From the NCBI GenBank assembly GCA_900555175.1, contig USJT01000103.1, positions 1 to 5,181 of the forward strand: a stretch of 5,181 bases of DNA. The letters run 5' to 3'. Positions 1 to 4,734 of the stretch are shown one piece after another (within the stretch, counting starts at the first letter, position 1; each line of letters opens with the position of its first letter). The stretch comes from an uncultured bacterium. GTDB lineage: Bacteria; Cyanobacteriota; Vampirovibrionia; Gastranaerophilales; Gastranaerophilaceae. The translations under genes and the position numbers were made by a program. Under the pieces are notes generated by a model. It was given only the letters and a program-made list of their open reading frames with translations, searched no databases and was not told the origin of the DNA.

Positions 1-63
1 TGCAAAATCGCTTACGATACAGTGAATGAATTTATAAACAAAAATGATTGTCTTGAAAAAGTC
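1..63. repeat. Left copy of terminal direct repeat (circularity or tandem-duplication signature)
   Basis: These 63 bases match 5119-5181 at 62 positions. The only difference is C9 against T5127; the right-hand 54 bases are identical. Both copies are read in the same frame of a macrodomain gene and the difference is a synonymous Ile codon. The expected cause is a circular molecule of about 5,118 bp whose contig ends overlap. A tandem duplication, or a contig end carrying a second strain allele, would look the same. Confidence 0.9.
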
Positions 64-120
64 ATTTTTATCGATATAAATAAAGATATAATCGATATTT
101 ATAAAAAACTATTAAAATGA
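1..120 (+). CDS. Macrodomain protein, C-terminal part (start lies beyond the left edge)
   Basis: Frame 1 is open from the first base to the TGA at 118-120 and encodes 39 residues beginning [11 protein letters not shown] and ending DIYKKLLK. The first 21 codons encode the same residues as the last 21 codons of the macrodomain gene starting at 4735. The other 18 are what that gene lacks: a hydrophobic beta strand (VIFIDIN) followed by the helix IDIYKKLL, the usual C-terminal end of MacroD/YmdB-type macrodomains. Joining the two pieces gives a complete 167-aa protein, close to the usual length of single-domain bacterial macrodomains (about 170-180 aa). I read this as the tail of that one gene on a circle. 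A partial second copy is possible if the molecule is linear. Confidence 0.85.
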   Translation, partial: CKIAYDTVNEFINKNDCLEKVIFIDINKDIIDIYKKLLK

Positions 121-180
121 TATTATGAGATTTCTGAAAAATTCAAATTAATTGAATAGAGTAAATTAATTGGCCTTTTC

Positions 181-208
181 TTGTTCTAATAGAGTTATGT
201 GATATAAT
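181..208 (+). promoter_or_regulatory. Extended -10 promoter for the Mrr-like nuclease transcript
   Basis: A perfect TATAAT lies at 203-208, preceded by TG at 200-201 with one base between (an extended -10). A weak -35, TTGTTC at 181-186, sits 16 bases upstream. Transcription would begin near 214-216, just ahead of an AGAGG ribosome site at 218-222 and ATG at 230. That gives a very short leader and argues that translation is meant to start at 230 rather than only at GTG 381. Confidence 0.7.
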
Positions 209-229
209 TACCAAAAAAGAGGTTGTGGA

Positions 230-384
230 ATGAAAATATTTTTTTTGTTGTTATAATTATTTTTTGTTTAAATAAATTGTTAGATTTTTTACTAAAAAGA
301 AAAAACAATAAAATTTTAAAACAAAAAGAAGCTTTTAAAACTCAAATAAAAGATTTTAGTATAAAATTTTTGAAACCACTGTGA
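230..384 (+). pseudogene. Frameshift-interrupted membrane-anchor leader in front of the Mrr-like gene
   Basis: An AGAGG ribosome site (218-222) stands 7 bases before ATG 230, but this frame stops after eight codons (MKIFFLLL, TAA at 254-256). Directly after the start is a run of eight T (239-246). In the -1 frame the sequence stays open to TGA 382-384 and encodes a hydrophobic stretch (FFVVIIIFCL), then a basic juxtamembrane segment (KRKNNK) and a polar, helix-like tail. This is a credible single-pass membrane anchor with its C-terminal side in the cytoplasm. One extra T in the run would give a 51-aa protein whose TGA overlaps the GTG of the nuclease gene (GTGA), a typical coupling arrangement. 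If the five-T run at 367-371 also gained one T, the anchor would be fused in frame to the nuclease as a 361-aa protein. Base-calling error, phase variation, polymerase slippage and genuine decay are all possible. Confidence 0.5.
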
Positions 385-1313
385 ATGATTCAGAAAAATA
401 TCCTATTTACAAGCCACTTCCAATGGATGAAATAAAAATCTTTATTAAGCTTTTGGAAGAGGAATATAAAACTGATTTTATTAGTAGTGATTTAAGAGTT
501 TTAAAAACAGAAAGAGATAAATATGTTATAAAAAAGAATGCTAGTATTAATGACGAAGAATATAAAGCAGCATTAAAAGAAATTATCGAAGTTAACAAGA
601 TTGCTAATAATCTTGAAGAGAAATGGAACGTTGCAGATTCGATTTCATATCTTAATGAGCTTTATTTTGATTTATTATTTAAAGTATTTGTTAAGAATTT
701 TTCGTTGGATAATCCTGATTGTGTTGATGAGTGGGATAGTATAAGAGAATGTTATGTAAAAACTTTTGACAATAACTTAGATTATTTACCTTATATTAAA
801 AATTATGTAAAAATTAAAAATATTGAAACACCAGAAAATATAGAGCAAGATATTCATTCTTATATAGAAGCAATTACTTTAAATAAACAAGCTAATGAGT
901 ATCGAAAAATTATGGAAAATGGAGAAAAATATAGTAAAGACATTATCACAATACATGATATTGATACAATGAGTGGAATTGACTTTGAAAATTTTTTAAA
1001 AAATCTATTTACAAAGTTAAATTATGAAGTAAGTTTAACAAAAACTACTGGAGATCAAGGAGCAGATTTAATTATTAAGAAATTTGATAAGTTGATAATT
1101 GTACAAGCTAAAAGATATAGTTCAACTGTTTCTAATAAAGCAGTTCAAGAAGCAGTAGCTGCAATAAGTTTTTATAATGCCAATTCTGCAATGGTTATAA
1201 CAAATAATTATTTTACGAAATCTGCAAAAGAACTTGCTAATGCAAATAATGTTGAGTTATGGGATAGAGATAAATTAATTGAACAATTGTCTTTATATCA
1301 AATATCTTATTAA
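381..1313 (+). CDS. Mrr-family restriction endonuclease (PD-(D/E)xK fold), cytoplasmic domain
   Basis: A 310-aa protein with a C-terminal Mrr_cat-type nuclease domain (about residues 195-305). The helix GIDFENFL carries Glu203, followed by GDQGADLII with the metal-binding Asp229, then the strand IIVQAKRY with Gln242 and Lys244. The D...QxK pattern is the form of the PD-(D/E)xK site usual in the Mrr family. The closing NYFTKSAKELA...VELWDRDKLIEQL is also typical. The first 190 residues are charged, helix-rich and unrecognised; they may sense a substrate or hold a partner. Family members cut DNA, often modified or foreign DNA; the target here is unknown. The GTG start at 381 lacks a good ribosome site and its frame opens only at 360, so it is probably translated by coupling from the leader at 230-384 or is the body of a longer membrane-anchored protein. 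Base composition is very AT-rich (12 of 60 G+C in 481-540). Confidence 0.85.
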   Translation: MNDSEKYPIYKPLPMDEIKIFIKLLEEEYKTDFISSDLRVLKTERDKYVIKKNASINDEEYKAALKEIIEVNKIANNLEEKWNVADSISYLNELYFDLLFKVFVKNFSLDNPDCVDEWDSIRECYVKTFDNNLDYLPYIKNYVKIKNIETPENIEQDIHSYIEAITLNKQANEYRKIMENGEKYSKDIITIHDIDTMSGIDFENFLKNLFTKLNYEVSLTKTTGDQGADLIIKKFDKLIIVQAKRYSSTVSNKAVQEAVAAISFYNANSAMVITNNYFTKSAKELANANNVELWDRDKLIEQLSLYQISY

Positions 1314-1336
1314 GTAAAGTTGGAGAGAACGGACAC

Positions 1337-1353
1337 GTGAGCAAGAGGCTCAC
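1337..1353 (+). other. Small GC-rich hairpin after the nuclease gene
   Basis: GTGAGC (1337-1342) and GCTCAC (1348-1353) are perfect inverted arms around a 5-base loop, AAGAG, and are followed by TTTATAG. It stands 23 bases after the nuclease stop codon. It could be a weak first terminator, an mRNA 3'-end stabiliser or part of a small structured RNA. The U-run is too short for a confident terminator call. Confidence 0.45.
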
Positions 1354-1387
1354 TTTATAGGCCCTACAAATAGAATATTTATAGAGA

Positions 1388-1422
1388 AAAATTCCCTGCT
1401 AATTCAATTTTCAGGGAATTTT
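1388..1422 (+). terminator. Rho-independent terminator of the nuclease transcript
   Basis: AAAATTCCCTG (1388-1398) pairs perfectly with CAGGGAATTTT (1412-1422) across a 13-base loop. On the plus strand the stem runs into TTTTATTT. The A-run on its left flank could also let it work on the minus strand. Its arms are repeated in the next hairpin at 1476-1509. Confidence 0.8.
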
Positions 1423-1475
1423 ATTTGGAATATGAGTTTTTTACTATTAAAATACTCTTGCGGTAAGGCTTCTAA

Positions 1476-1509
1476 AAAATTCCCTGTTCAAATAAAAACA
1501 GGGAATTTT
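1476..1509 (-). terminator. Rho-independent terminator of the methyltransferase/DUF5681 operon (probably bidirectional)
   Basis: A 13-bp perfect stem (arms 1476-1488 and 1497-1509) encloses an 8-base loop. On the minus strand it ends in TTTTTT (complement of 1474-1479), 10 bases after the stop codon of the DUF5681 gene. The inner 11 bases of each arm are identical to those of the hairpin at 1388-1422, so the convergent gene pair is separated by a duplicated terminator. Confidence 0.82.
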
Positions 1510-1519
1510 CGCAGTTACA

Positions 1520-2020
1520 CTACAGATTTTCAGAATTATTTAGGAAATAATCTTCCAGGATTTTGCGCAAAGTATCTTTGTAAAATTTTTCATCTTCTTC
1601 GCTTGTTTCTGGCTCAAAATCCTCAAATGCCTTATTTTCAATCATCTGCCAGAAATCAAAGTTCAGCAAATTCAGGTTTTGCAGAAGCATTTTTCGAGAA
1701 GGTCCGTCATTCTTAATCGCATCCTGCACTATTTTTTGTGCGAAAAGCTGTATAAAAGAAATTTTCTCACGGTTTCCGTTTTCATTAGTAATCGTAGCTT
1801 CCCGTATAAATGCTAGACGCAACGCTTCCATAATTGTTTTAGGCAGCACTTTTTTCTTACGCCCTCTGGGGTTACCGCTTACACCCTTTTTAAATTGTCC
1901 GCTGACAGGCGGTTTTTTGTACCCAACTTCGTACAATTTATCTTTGATTTCTTGACGTTTCTCATTATCCTTATGTAACGAGTCTTGTATTTCGAGAAAT
2001 TTATTAATTTTCTTTTCCAT
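1520..2020 (-). CDS. DUF5681 domain protein, phage-type small DNA-associated protein
   Basis: A 166-aa protein. The DUF5681 signature sits at about residues 34-57: GYKKPPVSGQF, then KKGVSGNPRGRKKK, with the core SGNPRGR at 48-54 and a basic tail suited to contacting nucleic acid. The rest is helical and ends in an acidic segment (about 129-145) and a polar tail. The ATG at 2020 is preferred because AGGAG (2028-2032) stands 7 bases before it. An in-frame ATG five codons upstream lies inside the preceding gene with that ribosome site within it. The gene overlaps the methyltransferase stop by 17 bases, so the two are probably co-transcribed and coupled. From knowledge of the family, DUF5681 genes often neighbour terminase and methyltransferase genes in prophages, and a small-terminase-like role has been suggested. 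No large terminase is present here, so that role is only inferred. Confidence 0.8.
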   Translation of the reverse strand: MEKKINKFLEIQDSLHKDNEKRQEIKDKLYEVGYKKPPVSGQFKKGVSGNPRGRKKKVLPKTIMEALRLAFIREATITNENGNREKISFIQLFAQKIVQDAIKNDGPSRKMLLQNLNLLNFDFWQMIENKAFEDFEPETSEEDEKFYKDTLRKILEDYFLNNSENL

Positions 2021-3392
2021 ATTCAATCTCCTCATAATTCTTAACTAATTTCGCAGTTTTTCCAGTCTCTTTTTCCCAGCGATAGATGCACACATCAACA
2101 TATCTTGGGTCAATTTCAATTAGCCGTGCCCTACGTTTACAGCGTTCCGCAGCTAAAAGAGTAGAGCCTGAGCCTCCAAAACAATCTAAAACAATATCAT
2201 TTTTGGAGGACGTATCCAGTAAAATGTCATGAATCATAGACACTGGCTTAACAGTAGGATGGAGCTTCAGCAACTCTAAAGATTCTGGGTTGGTTGCTCT
2301 TACTCCCGGATAATCCCAAACATTTGTGCGATACCTGCCATATTTCCCTAGTTGAATATGATTTTGGTGCTTGGCTTCACCGTTTTTGAATATAGGAATC
2401 ATTTCGTGTTGACTTCTATACATTGAGCCCATACCACCTTGGCCCTTATCCCAGATTGCTATATCTTTTAATTCGGTATAATACTTTTTACCCTGAGTCA
2501 GCAAAATATTAATATTCCGCCAGTCCATAAAGATATAATGCAGTGAACCGTTAGATGAAAATTGTACCAGATGTTGCATAAAGCCTGAGATAAATTCTGC
2601 AAACTCAGCTTCTGTCATCTCTCCTGATGCCATTGCAAATTCTTCATGCTTAATCTTACCCGAGCCACATACGTGGCCGTTAACTTTGCAGTTATATGGG
2701 GGATCCGTGATAACAATTTGAGCAAGTTCGCCTTGCATAAGTATTTCAAAAGCCTTTTGCAATAATGAATTTGCACATAGGATAAAGTTATCACCTAATC
2801 GCCACAAATCCCATAAATTAGCTCTTTTCGGGATATTTGCATCAAGCCAGTCTGCAGTTTCTTGTTCAGAATTTTTGACTTCACTCTCTTCAGAATCGTT
2901 ATTTAGGAAGATTTTATCATAATCGACAGTCTCAAAACCTAAATCTTCAAAATTGATGTCAAATTTTCCTAAATTTTCGATGACTTCCTGCAAATTTGCG
3001 TAATTCCATTCGCTGTCTTCTGCTATTCTGTTGTCTAAGATCCTGATAGCTTCAGCTTCTTCATCAGTCAAATCCTCAAGTATTATCACCGGAATTTGTT
3101 TCATCCCCAGCTCTTTTGCAGCTAAAAGCCGCAACTCTCCTGCTATGATTCTCAATTGTTTGTCAACCAGAAGTGGATTTGTAAAGCCAAATTTTTTGAT
3201 AGCATTAATTATTTTTTGAAGCTGTTTTCGATAATGCTTACGTAAGCTTTTATTGCTCGCAATAATTAAAGCAATATCAATCATTTGCAAATTGTTACTG
3301 GAATTTTCTCCTTGACAAAATGTCTTCTTTAAATGGCGTAGAACATTTTTCATAACATCAGTGTCAAATTTTTTATTCTTTTTGTTAGTCAT
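2004..3392 (-). CDS. ParB-domain / beta-class adenine-type DNA methyltransferase
   Basis: A 462-aa two-domain protein. Residues about 36-130 form a ParB/Srx-like N-terminal domain: IDIALI, then FGFTNPLLVD, IIAGELRLLAAKELG (AGELR at 84-88), IPVIILEDLTDEEA and ILDNRIAE. After an acidic linker (about 160-185) comes a SAM-dependent methyltransferase: catalytic motif IV DPPY at 230-233, HPTVKP at 378-383 and the SAM-binding FGGSGS at 405-410. DPPY ahead of FxGxG is the beta-class order, and DPPY rather than SPPY favours N6-adenine methylation. The domain pairing is common in prophages, where such enzymes are usually orphan methylases protecting phage DNA. The ATG at 3392 has GGAGG (3398-3402) 5 bases before it; the ATG 12 bases upstream contains that ribosome site. 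Its last 17 bases overlap the DUF5681 gene. Its G+C is clearly higher than the nuclease gene (27 of 60 in 2101-2160), suggesting a different origin. Confidence 0.9.
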   Translation of the reverse strand: MTNKKNKKFDTDVMKNVLRHLKKTFCQGENSSNNLQMIDIALIIASNKSLRKHYRKQLQKIINAIKKFGFTNPLLVDKQLRIIAGELRLLAAKELGMKQIPVIILEDLTDEEAEAIRILDNRIAEDSEWNYANLQEVIENLGKFDINFEDLGFETVDYDKIFLNNDSEESEVKNSEQETADWLDANIPKRANLWDLWRLGDNFILCANSLLQKAFEILMQGELAQIVITDPPYNCKVNGHVCGSGKIKHEEFAMASGEMTEAEFAEFISGFMQHLVQFSSNGSLHYIFMDWRNINILLTQGKKYYTELKDIAIWDKGQGGMGSMYRSQHEMIPIFKNGEAKHQNHIQLGKYGRYRTNVWDYPGVRATNPESLELLKLHPTVKPVSMIHDILLDTSSKNDIVLDCFGGSGSTLLAAERCKRRARLIEIDPRYVDVCIYRWEKETGKTAKLVKNYEEIEYGKEN

Positions 3393-3408
3393 TTGAACCT
3401 CCATTTTT

Positions 3409-3446
3409 GTTATACTTTACTTAACCTTATTCAGCACAAATTGTGC
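3409..3446 (-). promoter_or_regulatory. Candidate promoter and palindromic operator of the methyltransferase operon
   Basis: On the minus strand TATAAC (3409-3414) is a fair -10 and would start transcription close to 3402, immediately before the GGAGG used by ATG 3392. No good -35 is present at 17 bases. A perfect 13-base inverted repeat, GCACAAATTGTGC (3434-3446), lies where the -35 would be, so a dimeric repressor or activator may act there. An AGGAGG (complement of 3446-3451) next to it stands 8 bases before a GTG opening a six-codon mini-ORF (3437-3417), perhaps a leader peptide. Confidence 0.4.
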
Positions 3447-3476
3447 CTCCTAAGGCGTGGAATAAAAATTACCCGT

Positions 3477-3490
3477 GCAATAAATATTGC
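3477..3490. repeat. Short inverted repeat after the 115-aa gene
   Basis: GCAATA (3477-3482) and TATTGC (3485-3490) are perfect arms with two bases between, ending three bases before the stop codon of the 115-aa gene. There is no U-run on the minus strand, so this is more likely a protein site than a terminator. Confidence 0.35.
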
Positions 3491-3493
3491 AAA

Positions 3494-3841
3494 TTAAACA
3501 AGCAAAATAGGAGTTGTATCGTCGTTATGAAAAACTTGTATTTGAATTACTTTTTTTAAATTTATCTCTGATAAAATCGGGATTTTTAGTTGTAAAATTT
3601 CCCAAATACGTAATTGTGCTTCCAAATCTTTAATAGGAAGAATAAATATTTCAAAAGTTGCAATCGAGCGGATGAGATCAAGTAAGAATGCTTGCATATA
3701 TTGACGAACTTTTTTGCATTTATGTCTTACCGGCTCGTTAATTGAAGAGACCATATCACCAATCAAAGCTTCCATTGATTGAAGCCCATTTGAGTATTTT
3801 ATAGAGTTGTTGTCTATGTTTGAACTAATTGTAAAACTCAT
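3494..3841 (-). CDS. Hypothetical 115-aa protein beside the FtsZ-like gene
   Basis: Not recognised. The protein starts MSFTISSNIDNN and ends DDTTPILLV. It has a polar N-terminal third, a basic helix (about residues 37-51, EPVRHKCKKVRQYM), a hydrophobic helical stretch (AFLLDLIRSIATFEIFIL), and alternating hydrophobic residues near the end that look like strands (VIQIQVF). The hydrophobic stretch is broken by charged residues, so I read it as a soluble helical core, not a membrane segment; no signal peptide is seen. The ATG at 3841 is chosen because AGAGGAG (3848-3854) stands 6 bases before it and a good promoter lies just upstream. A longer frame from TTG 3892 overlaps the -35 and has no ribosome site. 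It is a separate transcription unit downstream of the FtsZ-like gene on the same strand. A functional link to that protein is suggested only by adjacency. Confidence 0.72.
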   Translation of the reverse strand: MSFTISSNIDNNSIKYSNGLQSMEALIGDMVSSINEPVRHKCKKVRQYMQAFLLDLIRSIATFEIFILPIKDLEAQLRIWEILQLKIPILSEINLKKVIQIQVFHNDDTTPILLV

Positions 3842-3863
3842 AATGTTCTCCTCTGTCATGCTC

Positions 3864-3892
3864 ATTCTAAGGCTATTTACAAAATTTGACAA
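3864..3892 (-). promoter_or_regulatory. Sigma-70-type promoter of the 115-aa gene
   Basis: On the minus strand TTGTCA (3887-3892) and TAGAAT (3864-3869) are separated by exactly 17 bases. Each hexamer differs from consensus at one position. The transcript would begin near 3857, just before the ribosome site at 3848-3854, which also rules out the TTG at 3892 as a start codon. Confidence 0.72.
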
Positions 3893-3936
3893 GTCCCAAG
3901 TTTAGATTTAATGATATTTACAGCTTCTCAATAGTC

Positions 3937-3975
3937 TTACAATAGGCTCAGCCCTAGGAGAATAGCTGATTGTAA
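3937..3975 (-). other. Imperfect inverted repeat between the FtsZ-like and 115-aa genes
   Basis: TTACAAT (3937-3943) and ATTGTAA (3969-3975) pair perfectly. Inside, CAGC (3949-3952) and GCTG (3965-3968) can extend the stem above a 5-base bulge. It starts 35 bases after the FtsZ-like stop codon on the minus strand and has no following U-run. It could be an RNA processing or attenuation hairpin, or a bipartite protein site upstream of the promoter at 3864-3892. Confidence 0.35.
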
Positions 3976-4010
3976 TATTTGTTTACATTGTTGTCCTGAG
4001 GATTTTAACC

Positions 4011-4592
4011 TTAGCAAAAATCATTTAACTCTCTTATTGCAAGTCTTGCCATGAGCTTGTCAGACATCAAAAACAATTCGCCCAAAGATATTTTTTCATC
4101 TGTGCATGTTTCAACAGGAATTGCTTTGTGTGCATACTTGTTAATTTCTTTTAATGCTTTTCTTGCGTTGTTGTTTCTGATATTTCCTTCAAATCCAAAA
4201 GGCATTGTATAAATTACCCTAGTATAAATATTTTGATCACTTATAAGTTTTAATAGTGAAACCATTCCGCCAGAGCTTATGCCCCCGCCTAGTGAAACCA
4301 ATATTATTATATCTACTGAACCTTTTATAAAGTTACTGATTTTTCTTTTATTTGAATGCACACAAGCTTCCCCGAGAGAATAATTTTGATAACAACCTGC
4401 TCCATCTACAAGTTTATCTCCAACTTTTATTTTGTGCGGTGTTGCTGAATGTTTGAGAGTTTCGCTATCTGAATCTATACTTAAAAATTCTGTACCCTCC
4501 TCTTGAGCTTTTGGATACAAATAATTCATTGCACTAATTCCACCTTTGCCAAGTCCAATTACAATTGTTTTATTTGTCATATCTTTTTTCAT
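4011..4592 (-). CDS. FtsZ-like protein reduced to the N-terminal GTP-binding domain
   Basis: A 193-aa member of the tubulin/FtsZ superfamily. In FtsZ order: the first nucleotide loop IGLGKGGISAMNYL (about 12-25); GTEFLSIDSDSETLKHS (33-49), equivalent to the FtsZ stretch ending in NTDxQALxxS; KIKVGDKLVDGAG (54-66); VDIIILVSLGGGISSGGM (93-110) in place of the GGGTGTG tubulin signature; MPFGFEG (130-136), like the FtsZ PFxFEG; and a final helix LFLMSDKLMARLAIREL (173-189) aligning with core helix H7. The chain stops there, so the T7 loop and the whole C-terminal domain are missing; FtsZ is usually 350-400 aa. The T7 loop supplies the catalytic Asp to the adjacent subunit, so this protein may bind nucleotide but should not complete a normal filament. 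The 118 bases after the stop do not encode the missing domain. The ATG at 4592 follows AGAGG (complement of 4601-4605) by 8 bases. It diverges from the macrodomain gene. Confidence 0.82.
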   Translation of the reverse strand: MKKDMTNKTIVIGLGKGGISAMNYLYPKAQEEGTEFLSIDSDSETLKHSATPHKIKVGDKLVDGAGCYQNYSLGEACVHSNKRKISNFIKGSVDIIILVSLGGGISSGGMVSLLKLISDQNIYTRVIYTMPFGFEGNIRNNNARKALKEINKYAHKAIPVETCTDEKISLGELFLMSDKLMARLAIRELNDFC

Positions 4593-4648
4593 CTACGTTG
4601 CCTCTTCAAGTATTGTTCCTACTTACAGTAATCTCTCTTATTAACCCT

Positions 4649-4685
4649 AATTGGAACTGTAAAATTTAAATTTGTATCAATTGGA
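4649..4685. repeat. AT-rich palindrome flanked by AATTGGA direct repeats
   Basis: AATTGGA occurs at 4649-4655 and 4679-4685, 30 bases apart (about three helical turns). Between them is a perfect 12-base palindrome, AAATTTAAATTT (4662-4673). The group lies in the 142-base divergent region between the FtsZ-like and macrodomain genes. It could be an operator or a minimal origin-like element. With only two repeat copies this is suggestive, not firm. Confidence 0.35.
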
Positions 4686-4693
4686 CACAAAAG

Positions 4694-4727
4694 TGATAAA
4701 ATAAACTAAAAAAGTAAAAAGCAGGAG
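4694..4727 (+). promoter_or_regulatory. Candidate extended -10 promoter and ribosome site of the macrodomain gene
   Basis: TAAAAT (4697-4702) is preceded by TG at 4694-4695, the same extended -10 layout (TGATAAAAT) as the nuclease promoter (TGATATAAT). No strong -35 is seen. A clear AGGAG (4723-4727) stands 7 bases before the ATG at 4735 and fixes that start. Confidence 0.55.
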
Positions 4728-4734
4728 TTCAATT

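Noticed and set aside
141..157. Terminator after the macrodomain tail (ATTCAA/TTGAAT arms)
   Set aside because: Six-base, entirely weak AT stem with only one G:C-type pair per arm and no U-run; too weak to call.
407..598. 63-aa open frame on the minus strand inside the nuclease gene
   Set aside because: Antisense to a well-supported Mrr-family gene, low-complexity Ser/Leu/Ile composition and no ribosome site.
1432..1716. 94-aa open frame on the plus strand
   Set aside because: It runs through the terminator hairpin at 1476-1509 and antisense through the DUF5681 gene; no plausible start signal.
3031..3219. 62-aa open frame on the plus strand
   Set aside because: Antisense shadow of the ParB-like domain of the methyltransferase; Ser-rich translation with no motif.
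3393..3404. Upstream ATG at 3404 for the methyltransferase
   Set aside because: The extra four codons contain the GGAGG that serves ATG 3392 and the predicted transcript start is at about 3402.
3405..3493. Iteron or CRISPR-like repeats
   Set aside because: Only single short palindromes are present; there is no regularly spaced repeat series anywhere in the window.
3842..3892. Longer start (TTG 3892) for the 115-aa gene
   Set aside because: The TTG is part of the -35 box, the mRNA would begin downstream of it, and a clear ribosome site serves ATG 3841.
4011..4592. Frameshifted full-length ftsZ
   Set aside because: The 118 bases between its stop and the next gene carry a hairpin and promoter and, in the frame checked, give no T7-loop or C-terminal-domain sequence.
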